A DNA stretch of 64,000 nucleotides from Mesorhizobium sp. WSM2240 (GTDB lineage: Bacteria; Pseudomonadota; Alphaproteobacteria; Rhizobiales; Rhizobiaceae). The translations under genes and the position numbers were made by a program. The first letter of the stretch is position 1, and every line of letters begins with the position of its first letter. The DNA is taken from contig NZ_CP159253.1 of NCBI RefSeq assembly GCF_040438645.1, forward strand, positions 1,860,001 to 1,924,000. The letters are read 5' to 3'. The notes beneath the pieces are model-generated. The model was not told the origin of the DNA. It made no database searches and saw only the letters and a list, made by a program, of their open reading frames with translations. Of the stretch, positions 1 through 9,587 are shown piece by piece.

Positions 1-344
1 TCGCCTTTGTCGGGCGCTCGCTGACGTCGGAAGGTGGACAGAATCCACTGGAGCCGGCGATGCTCGACACCGCCGTCCTGGCAGGCCGCAACGTGCAGAA
101 TTTCCGGGAAGCCTATCAGCGGTTGATCGACAGCGGCGGGGCGAAGCTGGTGCGCGACCGCGACATGCTGGCCGGCGCGGTCAATTACCTGCTCGTCAAC
201 GAGGTCGCCCGCCATGAGATGATGGCGGCAGCCGCGGCGACCGTCGACCAGATGCGCGGCGCGCTCGCCATCACGCTCAGGGCGCTCGAGCCGTTCATCC
301 AGCCGCTGGTGGTCAAGGCGCGGCTCGAAAGGCCGGGCAGGTAG
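1..344 (+). CDS. waaA: 3-deoxy-D-manno-octulosonic acid (Kdo) transferase, C-terminal part
   Basis: This is the 3' end of a gene that enters from the left edge; the readable frame begins at base 3 and stops with TAG at 342-344. The fragment opens with FVGRSLTSEGGQNPLEPA, the glycine-rich block near the C-terminus of Kdo transferases (GT30). In that family the block contacts the CMP-Kdo donor. The enzyme attaches Kdo to lipid IVA at the cytoplasmic face of the inner membrane. lpxK starts one base after the stop, so the two lipid A genes are co-transcribed. About three quarters of the protein lies outside the window. Confidence 0.93.
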   Translation, partial: AFVGRSLTSEGGQNPLEPAMLDTAVLAGRNVQNFREAYQRLIDSGGAKLVRDRDMLAGAVNYLLVNEVARHEMMAAAAATVDQMRGALAITLRALEPFIQPLVVKARLERPGR

Positions 345-345
345 T

Positions 346-1371
346 ATGACCAGCGAAGCGCCTCCCTTCTGGTGGCAGAAGCCGGACTGGCGCGCTTATG
401 CGCTGTCGCCGGTTTCGGCGCTTTATGGATACGTGGCGAGCCGCAGGATGGCGGCGGCGAGGCGGGAGAAGGTCGGGCTGCCGGTTCTTTGCATCGGCAA
501 TTTCACGGTCGGAGGCACCGGCAAGACCCCGGTTGCCATCGCGCTGGCCAGACAGGCGAAGCGCATGCGGCTGAAGCCCGGCGTCCTTTCGCGAGGCCAT
601 GGAGGCAGCTTCGCCGAGCCGCATATCGTCGATCCAGCGCATGACAGCGCCAAGCATGTCGGCGACGAGCCGCTGCTTCTCGCCGAACATGCGCCGGTGG
701 CCGTGACGCCGAACCGGGCGGCCGGCGCGGGGCTGCTCGTCGAACAGGGGTGCGATTTCCTGATCATGGATGACGGCTTCCAGAGCGCGCGCATCCATAT
801 CGACTACGCGCTGTTGGTGGTCGATGCGCGCTACGGTCTCGGCAACGGCCATGTCATTCCCGGCGGCCCGATGCGCGCGCCGCTTGTGGATCAGCTGCGT
901 TTCGCCGACGCTCTCCTAAAGATGGGAACGGGCAGCGGCGGCGATGAGGCGGTGCGCAAGGCCGCTCGCGCCGGCAAGCCGGTGTTCGAGGCGGCGACGC
1001 GGCCGAAGGATGCCGGCCGGTTTTCCGGTAAGCGGTTCCTTGCCTTCGCCGGCATCGGACATCCCGAAAAATTCTTTGATACCGTCGCCGATGCGGGTGG
1101 CGTCGTCGCGCTGACGCGCGCATTTCCCGACCATCATTTCTACAGCGACGACGAATTGCAGGAACTTGCCGCCACCGCGCGCGCTGGACAGTTGCGGCTG
1201 GTGACGACCGCCAAGGATGCGGCCAGGCTGCGCAATGGCGGAGCGCCGGCGGATTTCCTGAAGCGTCTGGATGTCCTGGAGATCGAAACGGTGTTTGACC
1301 TCGACCACGCGCCTGCACGCATCATCGAAGAGACGCTGGCCGCCTGGCGTCGGCGGCGCAACGGCGGCTGA
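346..1371 (+). CDS. lpxK: tetraacyldisaccharide 4'-kinase
   Basis: A 341-residue protein of normal family length. It phosphorylates the 4' position of the lipid A disaccharide at the inner membrane to give lipid IVA. The P-loop GNFTVGGTGKTP lies at about residues 51-62, and DDGFQ follows near residue 141, both typical of LpxK. The N-terminal WW/YG segment is the membrane-proximal helix of the family. The ATG lies one base after the waaA stop, which indicates translational coupling. WaaA acts on the LpxK product, so the gene pair matches the pathway order. Confidence 0.96.
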   Translation: MTSEAPPFWWQKPDWRAYALSPVSALYGYVASRRMAAARREKVGLPVLCIGNFTVGGTGKTPVAIALARQAKRMRLKPGVLSRGHGGSFAEPHIVDPAHDSAKHVGDEPLLLAEHAPVAVTPNRAAGAGLLVEQGCDFLIMDDGFQSARIHIDYALLVVDARYGLGNGHVIPGGPMRAPLVDQLRFADALLKMGTGSGGDEAVRKAARAGKPVFEAATRPKDAGRFSGKRFLAFAGIGHPEKFFDTVADAGGVVALTRAFPDHHFYSDDELQELAATARAGQLRLVTTAKDAARLRNGGAPADFLKRLDVLEIETVFDLDHAPARIIEETLAAWRRRRNGG

Positions 1372-1378
1372 GCCATAC

Positions 1379-1609
1379 CTACCGTTTGCGCAGGCTTGGA
1401 TCGGACTCGATCTCGCGCGTCAGCGAGGCTGCGGCGTTGAGGTAAGGCTCCTGCCGCGCGACGCTCCAGTATTTGAGCTCATCGAGCGGGATCTGCTCGC
1501 CGGTCACAGCGCAGCGGACGAAGGATCCAGGGCTGGTGACCTGGAAATCTCCGTCGAGGTAGCGAATGCGGGCTTCCCTGGCGCCGGGGCCTTCGAAGCG
1601 GTTCATCAT
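1379..1609 (-). CDS. DUF2093 small protein
   Basis: A 76-residue protein matching the DUF2093 family of alphaproteobacteria: MNRFEGPGxREA at the start, then a core with YLDGDFQV, GSFVRCAVTG and IPLDELKYW. I chose the ATG at 1609 because the family begins with MMNRF or MNRF; a longer reading from 1648 adds 13 residues with no family match. One cysteine (in RCAVTG) is visible and no membrane segment. It is convergent with lpxK, seven bases away, an arrangement common next to lpxK in rhizobia. The function is unknown. Confidence 0.8.
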   Translation of the reverse strand: MMNRFEGPGAREARIRYLDGDFQVTSPGSFVRCAVTGEQIPLDELKYWSVARQEPYLNAAASLTREIESDPSLRKR

Positions 1610-1728
1610 CGGACGTACTCTGGCGCTGTCACCCGTTTCTTCCGCCACAAATCCAGGACGAGGTCAAGGCGAGACGCCCACGGCGGCGACATTTATGCTC
1701 TCCGGATTCCGGCCGCGCGAAGTGGTGA

Positions 1729-2085
1729 TCAGGCTGCTCTGATCCGGCCCGGCACCGGGTGCCTTGGCTCGTAGAGCCCAAGCTTTCCGCCGCCAGGAAG
1801 CGGGACATGAGTCAGCAGACCCCATCCTTCGTCGGTTACCGCGGTGCATTCGACATTGCTCGAATTCAGCTCACGGACGGCGGCGTTGATGTCGTCGCAC
1901 ATCAGGTAGAGTTCGTGGGTCTCGCTCTCCGCCGTCGGGTGGATCGCGACTTCGGCGGGAGGCAAGGCGAATATCAGCCAGCCGCCGCCGGCATCGACAC
2001 CGGGAAACCGCAAAGTATCGCGGAAGAACGCCCGGTCGGCATCCGCGTCGTTGCTGTAGATGATCACATGCGCACCCGTAATCAT
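1729..2085 (-). CDS. VOC (glyoxalase/bleomycin-resistance fold) protein
   Basis: A 118-residue single-domain protein with the beta-alpha-beta-beta-beta pattern of the vicinal oxygen chelate fold. It opens with GAHVIIYSNDADADRAFFRDTL, followed by the strand-turn GGGWLIFALP, a central THELYLMCDD and a terminal GKLGLYEP. The glutamate of LGLYEP and histidines at strand starts are plausible metal ligands. No substrate can be assigned. It stands alone between DUF2093 and mutL, both on the same strand. It resembles the antibiotic-resistance-like VOC branch more than glyoxalase I. Confidence 0.75.
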   Translation of the reverse strand: MITGAHVIIYSNDADADRAFFRDTLRFPGVDAGGGWLIFALPPAEVAIHPTAESETHELYLMCDDINAAVRELNSSNVECTAVTDEGWGLLTHVPLPGGGKLGLYEPRHPVPGRIRAA

Positions 2086-2152
2086 GGCTCTCCTCCGTCA
2101 TGCCCTGAGGGAGGATGTAGCGCGCCGGCGGGTTGCAGACAGATCGGGCGTT

Positions 2153-3994
2153 TCAGCGCCGCCCGAACAGCCGCTCGAGGTCAGCGAGCTTCAGCTCGAT
2201 GTAGGTCGGGCGACCGTGGTTGCAGGTGCCGGAGCCCGGCGTCGCCTCCATCTGTCGCAGGAGCGCATTCATCTCCTCCGGCTTCAGCCGCCGGCCGGAG
2301 CGCACCGAGCCATGGCAGGCCATGGTCGCGGCGATGCGGTCAAGCCGGTCCTTCAGCGTGTCGGTGGTGTCGTTGTCGGCGATTTCGTCGGCGAGGTCGC
2401 GGACGAGCTGCTGCACATTGGTCTCGCCGAGCATGGAGGGGGTCTCGCGCACCGCGACGGCGCCCGGCCCGAAGCGCTCGACGCCGAGCCCGAATTTCTT
2501 CAGCATGTCGGAATGCGCCGCGATGCGCGAGGCGTCGTCCTCGGGCAGGTCGACGATCTCCGGCAGGAGCAGCATCTGCGCGGGAACCGGCCGCGAATGC
2601 AGCGCCTGCTTCAGCGCCTCATAGACAAGGCGTTCATGCGCCGCATGCTGGTCGACGATGATCAGCGAATCCTGCGTCTGCGCGACGATGTAGTTTTCAT
2701 GCACCTGTGCTCTTGCAGCGCCCAGCTGCGCCTGCAGCAGCTCTTCCGCCACTTCGCCATGGCCGCCGCGCGAATCCGCACTGGCGAGCGGGCCTGCGTC
2801 GAAGGCCGTCTGCGCCGGCTCGGCGAAGCCGTCGAGCGGGCGGTGCGGCGAGCGCCTCGCCTCGAAACCGGCCGAGGTCGAGGCGCGGAAGCCCGGATTG
2901 AAGGAGCGGTGGCCATTGGCCGGACCGGGATGGCCGTAGGGCGCCGGACCCGGGCGGAACGCGCCCATCATCGCCGCCGCCCCCGAGGTTGCCGCGCGCA
3001 TGCCGGCATTGGCGAGCGCCTCGCGGATCGCGCCGACGATCAGCCCGCGCACCAGGCCGGGGTCGCGGAAACGGACATCCGCCTTGGCAGGGTGGACGTT
3101 GACGTCGACGGTCGCCGGATCGAGCGTCAGGAACAGCACCGTCACCGCGTGGCGGTCGCGCGGCAACACGTCGGCGAAAGCGCCGCGAATGGCCGAGGCG
3201 ATCAGCTTGTCGCGCACCGGGCGGCCGTTGACATAGGCGTATTGCTGCAGCGCGTTGGCTCTGTTGTAGGACGGGATCGAGACATGCCCCGTAAGCCGCA
3301 CGCCTTCGCGCACAGCGTCGATTGCGATCGAATTGTCGGGGAATTCCGCGCCCATGACCTGCGCGATGCGGCTGAGTCGGCCCTCGGCGCTGTCGTCGGC
3401 GGCCGGAAACTCCAGCGTCGAGCGATCCGGGCCGGAAAGCGTGAAGCGCACCGCCGGAAAGGCGATGGCGATGCGCCTGACGATATCGGCCGTGGCCGTG
3501 CTCTCGGCGCGTTCGCCCTTCATGAATTTGAGGCGCGCCGGCGTTGCGAAGAACAGATCGCGGACCTCGACCGTGGTGCCGCGATTGGCTGCGGCCGGAC
3601 GCACCGGCGCGAGGCGGCCGCCCTCGACCGCGATCTCGGCGCCGCTGTCGCTTGTCGCCGTGCGCGAGCGGATCGTCAGCCGCGCTACCGAGCCGATCGA
3701 GGGCAGGGCTTCGCCGCGAAAGCCGAGCGAGCGTATGTCGTGTATGTCGGTGGAGAGCTTCGACGTGCAGTGGCGCGCCACCGCCAGTTCCAATTCGTCT
3801 TCCGGAATGCCGGAGCCGTCGTCGCTGACGCGAACCAGATTGAGCCCGCCGCCGGCCGTGACGATCTCGACGCGGGCTGCCCCCGCATCGATGGCATTTT
3901 CCACCAGTTCCTTGACCACGCTCGCCGGACGCTCGATGACCTCGCCGGCGGCGATCTGGTTGATCATCGTTTCTGAAAGCTGGCGTATCGGCAT
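2153..3994 (-). CDS. mutL: DNA mismatch repair protein MutL
   Basis: A 613-residue protein. The GHKL ATPase domain is intact: E and N of the N box in [13 protein letters not shown] (about residues 27-39), DDGSGI (motif II), and [10 protein letters not shown] with the [19 protein letters not shown] stretch. The C-terminal dimerisation domain contains DQHAAHERL and [12 protein letters not shown]. The metal-binding endonuclease motif DQHAxxERI/L is present, as usual in MutL proteins outside the E. coli group. I chose the ATG at 3994 (MPIRQLSE), the family-typical start; a GTG 45 bases upstream would overlap the LysR stop. MutL couples MutS mismatch recognition to strand removal. Confidence 0.96.
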   Translation of the reverse strand: MPIRQLSETMINQIAAGEVIERPASVVKELVENAIDAGAARVEIVTAGGGLNLVRVSDDGSGIPEDELELAVARHCTSKLSTDIHDIRSLGFRGEALPSIGSVARLTIRSRTATSDSGAEIAVEGGRLAPVRPAAANRGTTVEVRDLFFATPARLKFMKGERAESTATADIVRRIAIAFPAVRFTLSGPDRSTLEFPAADDSAEGRLSRIAQVMGAEFPDNSIAIDAVREGVRLTGHVSIPSYNRANALQQYAYVNGRPVRDKLIASAIRGAFADVLPRDRHAVTVLFLTLDPATVDVNVHPAKADVRFRDPGLVRGLIVGAIREALANAGMRAATSGAAAMMGAFRPGPAPYGHPGPANGHRSFNPGFRASTSAGFEARRSPHRPLDGFAEPAQTAFDAGPLASADSRGGHGEVAEELLQAQLGAARAQVHENYIVAQTQDSLIIVDQHAAHERLVYEALKQALHSRPVPAQMLLLPEIVDLPEDDASRIAAHSDMLKKFGLGVERFGPGAVAVRETPSMLGETNVQQLVRDLADEIADNDTTDTLKDRLDRIAATMACHGSVRSGRRLKPEEMNALLRQMEATPGSGTCNHGRPTYIELKLADLERLFGRR

Positions 3995-4035
3995 GGCCGC
4001 ATCATATGCGGATTCTGCGCTTGAGCGAAAGCGCC

Positions 4036-4938
4036 TCACGCCTGCGCGGCGAGCCAGTCGCGCACCTTTCTCGCGCTGGCCGACAACTCGCGATTTTTCG
4101 GCCAGACGACGTGGAAGGCCTTGCCGGTCCTCATCACATGGTCGGTGACCTGAACCAGCAGACCGCTCTCGACCAGCCTGTCGGTCAAGTGCCGCCAGCC
4201 GAGCGCGATGCCCTGGCCCCCCATTACCGCCTGGATGACGGGGACATAGTCATTGATGAGCAGCCCGCGATTGGCCACTGCGCCGTTGATGCCGGCCGAT
4301 TGGAACCATTCATTCCACGTCGCGGCCTCTCGGAACGGCTCCTCGAGGTGGATGAGACGGTGGCGCGTCAGCTCGGCAACCGATTTAGGCGCGCCGTTGC
4401 GGCCGGCATAGGACGCGCCCGCCACGGCGTAGATCTCCTCCTGCGCCAGTGGCAGGCACTCGTAGAATGGAAAATCCGCCGGCGCCCCGCCGCGAATGCC
4501 GAGCGGGATGCCTTCGGCGATGAGGTCTATGTCCCGGTCCGAGGTCTGGATGCGCAGATCGGTGCCGGGCAGGTCGTCGCGGAACTGCTGCAGCCGCGGC
4601 ATCATCCAGAAGGAGGCAAAGGCAGTGGACGCCGAGAGCGTCACATGTCCGCCGCCTGCGAAGGCGCGCAACTCTTCGGCCGACTTGCGAATATGCGAGA
4701 GACCGAGCGTGACGTCGGCGAAGAAGCGCTCACCGGCCTCCGTCAGCCGCACCTGACGATGCTTGCGCAGGAACAGGGTCACGCCGAGTTGCCGTTCCAG
4801 TCCGCGGACAGCGTAGGAGACGGCGGCCTGCGTCATGCCGAGCTCTCGCCCGGCGGCGGTAAAGCTGCCAAGCCTTCCGGCAGCCTCGAAGACAATGAGG
4901 GCGCCCGCGGAGGGGAGGAGATGGCGGAGGCTTTGCAT
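4036..4938 (-). CDS. LysR-family regulator, GcvA-like
   Basis: A 300-residue LysR protein. The winged helix-turn-helix lies at about residues 10-68 ([21 protein letters not shown] and [10 protein letters not shown]), followed by an effector-binding domain of two lobes from about residue 95. The helix motif and [13 protein letters not shown] region resemble GcvA-type regulators. It is divergent from the MttB-family gene with 100 bases between them, so it probably controls that gene and itself. A T-N11-A palindrome overlaps its start codon (4937-4951). Its 3' end lies 41 bases from the mutL start and it is likely unrelated to mutL. Confidence 0.88.
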   Translation of the reverse strand: MQSLRHLLPSAGALIVFEAAGRLGSFTAAGRELGMTQAAVSYAVRGLERQLGVTLFLRKHRQVRLTEAGERFFADVTLGLSHIRKSAEELRAFAGGGHVTLSASTAFASFWMMPRLQQFRDDLPGTDLRIQTSDRDIDLIAEGIPLGIRGGAPADFPFYECLPLAQEEIYAVAGASYAGRNGAPKSVAELTRHRLIHLEEPFREAATWNEWFQSAGINGAVANRGLLINDYVPVIQAVMGGQGIALGWRHLTDRLVESGLLVQVTDHVMRTGKAFHVVWPKNRELSASARKVRDWLAAQA

Positions 4939-4951
4939 AAGCGCAGCTTAT
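4937..4951. promoter_or_regulatory. LysR-type T-N11-A palindrome
   Basis: ATAAGC-GCA-GCTTAT is a perfect 6+6 dyad containing a T-N11-A core (4938-4950), the general form of LysR-type operators. It overlaps the start codon of the LysR gene and lies about 90 bases upstream of the divergent methyltransferase gene. It could be the autoregulatory site. Chance occurrence cannot be excluded. Confidence 0.4.
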
Positions 4952-5038
4952 AGAAGCCATGAGGATTTTCCAGCGTCACAACGACAGAACGTGCGGCTAG
5001 CTTCATGAAAACAAGGTCGATGATTTGCCGGAGGCGAA

Positions 5039-6607
5039 ATGGCCGAAACGACGGGCGAAATGATTGAGAAACCGGCGCCCCGCCGCGAGCGCGGCGGCGG
5101 CAGGGTCGCGCGGCGCGAACTTCGCTCGCACGGCAGCCAGGGCCACGGCCGGCCCTATATCGCCCGCAACATCCCGACCTACGATATTTTGTCCGAGGAG
5201 AACTTGCTTCGCATCGAGGCGACGGCAGATCGCATCCTGGCCGAGATCGGGATCGAGTTTCGCGACGACCCGGTTGTGCTCGACCACTGGAAGCGGGCGG
5301 GGGCGAACATCAATGGCGCGCTGGTGAAGTTCGAACCCGGTATGCTGCGCGAGATATTGAGGACAGCGCCGGCCGAATTCACGCAGCATGCTCGCAATCC
5401 CGCCAATTCGGTGAAGATCGGCGGCAAGAATGTGGTCTTCTCGCCGGCCTACGGCTCGCCCTTCGTCATGGACCTCGACAAGGGCCGCCGCTACGGCACG
5501 ATCGAGGATTTCCGCAATTTCGTGAAGCTGGCGCAGTCGTCGCCCTGGCTGCACCATTCCGGCGGCACGATCTGCGAGCCGGTCGATGTGCCGGTGAATA
5601 AGCGCCATCTCGACATGGTGTATTCCCACGTCAAATATTCCGACCGGGGCTTCATGGGGTCGGTGACGGCGGAGAGCCGGGCGGAAGATTCGATCGACAT
5701 GGCGCGCATCGTCTTCGGCGAGAAATTCGCCGACGAGAACTGCGTCATCCTCGGCAACGTCAACGTCAACTCGCCGCTGGTCTGGGATGCGACGATGACG
5801 ACGGCGCTGCGCGCTTATGCCCGCGCCAACCAGGCGGCGGTGATCGTGCCGTTCATCCTCGGCGGCGCCATGGGGCCGGTGACCAACGCCGGCGCCATCG
5901 CCCAGTCGCTCGCCGAAACCATGGCCGGGTGCGCGCTGACGCAGCTCGAACGCCCCGGAGCGCCGGTGATCTTCGGCAATTTCTTGTCCTCCATGTCGCT
6001 CCGCTCGGGCTCGCCGACCTTCGGCACGCCGGAGCCGGCAATCGGCTCGATGGTGATCGGGCAGCTTGCGCGGCGGCTGAACCTGCCGCTGCGCTGTTCT
6101 GGCAACTTCACCACGTCGAAGCTGCCGGACGCGCATGCGATGAACGAGGGCACCATGTCGATGCTCGCCGCGGTCCATTGCGGCGCGAATTTTATTCTCC
6201 ACTCAGCCGGTTTCCTCGACGGGCTTTTGTCCATGTCCTACGAAAAGTTCGTCATGGACGCGGATTTCTGCGGCGCGCTGCACACCTATCTCGACGGCGT
6301 CAGGATCGACGACAACCAGCTTGCGCTGGACGCCTTTAAGGAGGTTGGGCCGGGCAGCCACTTCTTCGGCTGCGCCCACACCATGCAGAACTACGAAACC
6401 GCGTTCTGGGATTCCGAGGTCGCTGACAATGAGCCTTTCGAGAAATGGGAGGCGGCGGGAAGCGAAGACGCCGCCATCCGCGCCAACAAGCGCTGGAAGA
6501 AGGCGCTCGCCGAATATGAGGCCCCGCCGCTCGACGAAGGGATCGACGAAGCCCTGAAGGACTTCATGGCGCGCCGGAAGGGCCAGATGGACGACGCCTG
6601 GTACTGA
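5039..6607 (+). CDS. MttB-superfamily (trimethylamine methyltransferase-like) protein, non-pyrrolysine
   Basis: A 522-residue protein with the whole-length signature of the MttB family (TIM barrel): [17 protein letters not shown] near the start, [45 protein letters not shown] and [20 protein letters not shown]. Family members move a methyl group from trimethylamine or quaternary amines (glycine betaine, proline betaine, carnitine) to a corrinoid protein. The frame has no internal stop, so it belongs to the branch without pyrrolysine. No corrinoid protein or activase gene is nearby. A strong GGAG site precedes the ATG. The divergent LysR and downstream transporter gene suggest a catabolic role. 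Confidence 0.88.
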   Translation: MAETTGEMIEKPAPRRERGGGRVARRELRSHGSQGHGRPYIARNIPTYDILSEENLLRIEATADRILAEIGIEFRDDPVVLDHWKRAGANINGALVKFEPGMLREILRTAPAEFTQHARNPANSVKIGGKNVVFSPAYGSPFVMDLDKGRRYGTIEDFRNFVKLAQSSPWLHHSGGTICEPVDVPVNKRHLDMVYSHVKYSDRGFMGSVTAESRAEDSIDMARIVFGEKFADENCVILGNVNVNSPLVWDATMTTALRAYARANQAAVIVPFILGGAMGPVTNAGAIAQSLAETMAGCALTQLERPGAPVIFGNFLSSMSLRSGSPTFGTPEPAIGSMVIGQLARRLNLPLRCSGNFTTSKLPDAHAMNEGTMSMLAAVHCGANFILHSAGFLDGLLSMSYEKFVMDADFCGALHTYLDGVRIDDNQLALDAFKEVGPGSHFFGCAHTMQNYETAFWDSEVADNEPFEKWEAAGSEDAAIRANKRWKKALAEYEAPPLDEGIDEALKDFMARRKGQMDDAWY

Positions 6608-6648
6608 GGCGGCGAGCACAAGCAACAAGGGAACATTGGGAGGAACAC

Positions 6649-8301
6649 ATGGCATTCTTCAGGAGCAATGAAGACCGCGTCCCCGCGGTCATCGAGCAAA
6701 TGGCCGAGGCGGCTCGGGCCGGGCGCATGGATCGGCGCGAATTCCTGGCGATGGCGAGTGCGATGGGCGCATCGACCGCATTCGCCTATGGCATGATCGG
6801 GCTGGCCGCTCCCACGCGGGCGCTGGCCCAGGAAGCGAAGAAGGGCGGCGTGCTGAAGGTGGCTATGGCCGTGAAGGCGCAGAAGGATCCGCGCACTTAT
6901 GACTGGGTGGAGATGGCGAACATCACCCGGACTTTCCTGGAACCGCTGGTCAAATACACGCGGGAATTCACTTTCGAGCCGGTTTTGCTCGAAAGCTGGG
7001 ACGTGAATGACGAAGCCACCGAATATGTCCTGCACGTCAGGAAAGACGTGACCTGGAACAATGGCGATGAGTTCAATGCCGACGACGTGATCTTCAACCT
7101 CAACCGCTGGTGCGACAAGGCGGCCACGGGCAACTCCATGGCCGCGCGGGTGGGCTCGCTGATCGACGAGGCGACCGGCCGTGCCAGAGAAGGCGCCATC
7201 ACCCGCGTCGACGACCACACGGTGAAGCTGGCGCTCAATAACCCGGACATTTCGATCATTCCCAACCTGACGGACTATCCGGCGCTCGTCGTGCACCGGA
7301 ACTTCGAGGCGGACGGCGCCGATCCGATCGCCAAGCCGATAGGCACCGGGGCGTTCGAACTCGTTTCTTACGACGTCGGCTCCAAAGCCGTGGTCAAACG
7401 CCGTGAAAATGGAAGCTGGTGGGGCGGGGAGTCGCTGCTGGACGGAGTCGAATTCATCGACTACGGCACCGATCCGGCGGCGATGCTGAATGCGTTCGAA
7501 TCCGGAGAGATCCAGGCCAATTTCGAGACGCCGGCCGATTATGTGGACATACTCGACGGCATGGGCCTGGTGAAATCGGAAGTGGCGACGGCGACAACGC
7601 TGGTGGCGCGCACCAACGTGACCCACAAGCCATACGACGACCAGCGGGTGCGCAATGCCCTGCAGATGGCGGTGGACAATAATGTGGTGCTGCAACTCGG
7701 CTATAGCGGCCGCGGCACGGTGGGAGAAAACCACCACGTCAGCCCGATTCATCCCGAATACGCGGAACTGCCGAAGAAGCAGCGCGATCTGGAAGGTGCA
7801 AAAAAGCTTCTGGAAGAGGCCGGGCAGATCGATTTCGAGCACGATCTGATAACCGTCGAGGACGACTGGCAGAAGAACACAGGCGACGCCATCGCGGCGC
7901 AACTCCGCGAAGCCGGAATCAAAGTGAAGCGCACGGTTCTGCCGGGCTCCACCTTCTGGAACGACTGGACGAAATATCCCTATTCGATGACCATCTGGTA
8001 CATGCGTCCGCTAGGGGTGCAGGTCCTGGCGCTTGGCTACAGGACGGGAGAGGCCTGGAACGAGAGCGGCTACTCCAACCCTGAATTCGACGCCAAGCTC
8101 AATGAGGCGCTTGCGATCGTCGATCCCGAAAAACGCCGCGAGGTCATGAGGGAGGTCGAGCAGATACTCCAGGACTCCGGCGTCATCATCCAGCCATTCT
8201 GGCAATCTCTCTATTGCCACATGGCCGAGGCGGTGAAGGATCATGGCATCCATCCGACCTTCCAGATGGACCTGCAGAAGGTTTGGCTTGAGACGGCATG
8301 A
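6649..8301 (+). CDS. ABC transporter solute-binding protein, family 5 (peptide/opine type), Tat-exported
   Basis: A 550-residue periplasmic binding protein. [16 protein letters not shown] near residue 24 is a twin-arginine-like export motif, followed by a hydrophobic stretch and the cleavage site RALAQEAKK. The mature part has family-5 features: [48 protein letters not shown] and LNRW. Such proteins bind oligopeptides, opines or other polar solutes. There are no permease or ATPase genes beside it, so it must serve a transporter encoded elsewhere. It follows the MttB-like gene by 41 bases with a GGGAGG site and is probably in its operon. Confidence 0.88.
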   Translation: MAFFRSNEDRVPAVIEQMAEAARAGRMDRREFLAMASAMGASTAFAYGMIGLAAPTRALAQEAKKGGVLKVAMAVKAQKDPRTYDWVEMANITRTFLEPLVKYTREFTFEPVLLESWDVNDEATEYVLHVRKDVTWNNGDEFNADDVIFNLNRWCDKAATGNSMAARVGSLIDEATGRAREGAITRVDDHTVKLALNNPDISIIPNLTDYPALVVHRNFEADGADPIAKPIGTGAFELVSYDVGSKAVVKRRENGSWWGGESLLDGVEFIDYGTDPAAMLNAFESGEIQANFETPADYVDILDGMGLVKSEVATATTLVARTNVTHKPYDDQRVRNALQMAVDNNVVLQLGYSGRGTVGENHHVSPIHPEYAELPKKQRDLEGAKKLLEEAGQIDFEHDLITVEDDWQKNTGDAIAAQLREAGIKVKRTVLPGSTFWNDWTKYPYSMTIWYMRPLGVQVLALGYRTGEAWNESGYSNPEFDAKLNEALAIVDPEKRREVMREVEQILQDSGVIIQPFWQSLYCHMAEAVKDHGIHPTFQMDLQKVWLETA

Positions 8302-8303
8302 CG

Positions 8304-8322
8304 GCGCCGTGATTGACGGCGC
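8304..8322 (+). terminator. stem-loop between the binding-protein gene and the enolase-superfamily gene
   Basis: GCGCCGT-GATTG-ACGGCGC forms a perfect 7-bp GC-rich stem with a 5-base loop right after the binding-protein stop codon. Only TCTT follows, so it is a weak terminator at best. It may instead protect the upstream mRNA end. Confidence 0.35.
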
Positions 8323-8385
8323 TCTTGGGCGGCGATCGACGACCCGCCGCAGGGCTGAGTGACGCTTGGTGTTGAGGGCTGTGCG

Positions 8386-9570
8386 ATGAAGATCACCAAT
8401 ATCCGCGTCACCCATGTCAACGTGCCGCTGGATGCCCCCTTCTGGTGGACCGCCGGCCTCTATGGCGGCGCCTCGAAATCAATCGTCGAGGTCGAGACTG
8501 ACGCAGGCGTGGTGGGTCTGGGCGAAGCGCCGTGGTGGCATTTCGGCGAGGTCATAAAGGCCGAGATTGCGCCGGCGCTGATCGGCGCCGACCCTCTCGA
8601 CCTCGCCGACTGCGAGGCACGCTGCGTGCCGCCGTGGCAGATCACCGCCAACACCGGGGAGAACGCTTCCTCGGTTGCCTTCGGCGCGGTCGAGCTTGCG
8701 CTCTGGGACATCCGCGGCAAGGTTTTCGGCATGCCGCTTTACAAGCTTCTCGGCGGCGCGGTCCGCAAGGACATCCCGTTTTCCGAATATTTCGCCTTCC
8801 GTCCCGCGCATGACGGCGCCGGCGGCGAGATGACGCCGGAGGCCATCGTCGATTATTGCCTCAAGATGCGGGAGGAGCATGGCTCCACGATTTTCGAGGG
8901 CAAATTGATCATGGGCGATCCGGGGCTGGAGATCCGGACCGTCAGGAAACTGCGCGAGGCGCTGGGGCTGGATGTCCAGCTCAAGCTTGATTCCAACATG
9001 CAGTGGTCGCTCACGACGGCGCGCCGGGTGCTTCGCGAGATCGAGCCTTACGACATCCGGAACTACGAAGACCCGGTGGCTACTTTCGAGGAAATGGCGG
9101 CGCTGAGACAGCACTCGACCATTCCTTTCTCAACTCATATCCCGGATTTGAGGCGGGCGGTGGCGCTCGGTGCGCCCGACTATTTCGTCTGTAACTTCGC
9201 GGCGCTCGGCGGGTTGTCAAAGACGCTCAAATTCATCGCCGCCTGCGAAGCGATGGGAAAGGGCTTCTGGTGCTATTCCAACGATCTCGGCATCATGACC
9301 GCCGCCTATCTGCACGTCGTCGCGGCGACGCCCTGGATCACGGAGGCATCGCAGTCGCTGTTTCGCTGGCAGATCGGCGATGTGGTCAGAAATGGCCCTT
9401 TCCGCCAGACGAACAACACAGTCCGGGTGCCGGAAGGCGACGGGCTAGGTGTCGAGCTTGATCCGGAAGCGATGAGCCGCTGGGCGAAGCATTTTGCCGA
9501 GAATGGCCCGATGGGCCATTTCAGTGATCCCGACAATCCCGGCCGCTACCGCCGGCTGCCGCTGCACTGA
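8386..9570 (+). CDS. enolase-superfamily protein, glucarate-dehydratase-like group, altered active site
   Basis: A 394-residue mandelate racemase/muconate lactonizing enzyme relative. The capping domain is followed by a barrel with LKLDSNMQW (D202) and NYEDP (E228), the first two metal ligands of the superfamily. From memory of E. coli glucarate dehydratase, the third ligand (Asn) falls on H251 in FSTH. The Asp-His dyad falls on N270 (FVCN) and Y297 (WCYSN). If that alignment holds, the substrate is probably not an ordinary glucarate. I start at ATG 8386 (MKITNIRV), the family start. The gene follows the binding protein and likely acts in the same pathway. Confidence 0.82.
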   Translation: MKITNIRVTHVNVPLDAPFWWTAGLYGGASKSIVEVETDAGVVGLGEAPWWHFGEVIKAEIAPALIGADPLDLADCEARCVPPWQITANTGENASSVAFGAVELALWDIRGKVFGMPLYKLLGGAVRKDIPFSEYFAFRPAHDGAGGEMTPEAIVDYCLKMREEHGSTIFEGKLIMGDPGLEIRTVRKLREALGLDVQLKLDSNMQWSLTTARRVLREIEPYDIRNYEDPVATFEEMAALRQHSTIPFSTHIPDLRRAVALGAPDYFVCNFAALGGLSKTLKFIAACEAMGKGFWCYSNDLGIMTAAYLHVVAATPWITEASQSLFRWQIGDVVRNGPFRQTNNTVRVPEGDGLGVELDPEAMSRWAKHFAENGPMGHFSDPDNPGRYRRLPLH

Positions 9571-9587
9571 TGTAGGCGGGTTCGCAG

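Noticed and set aside
2060-3976. 638-residue open frame on the plus strand opposite mutL
   Set aside because: It is the antisense frame of a clearly conserved mutL and has arginine/alanine-rich composition with no domain pattern. High GC keeps such frames open.
5039-6607. Pyrrolysine-containing MttB
   Set aside because: The frame has no in-frame TAG, so it belongs to the non-pyrrolysine branch.
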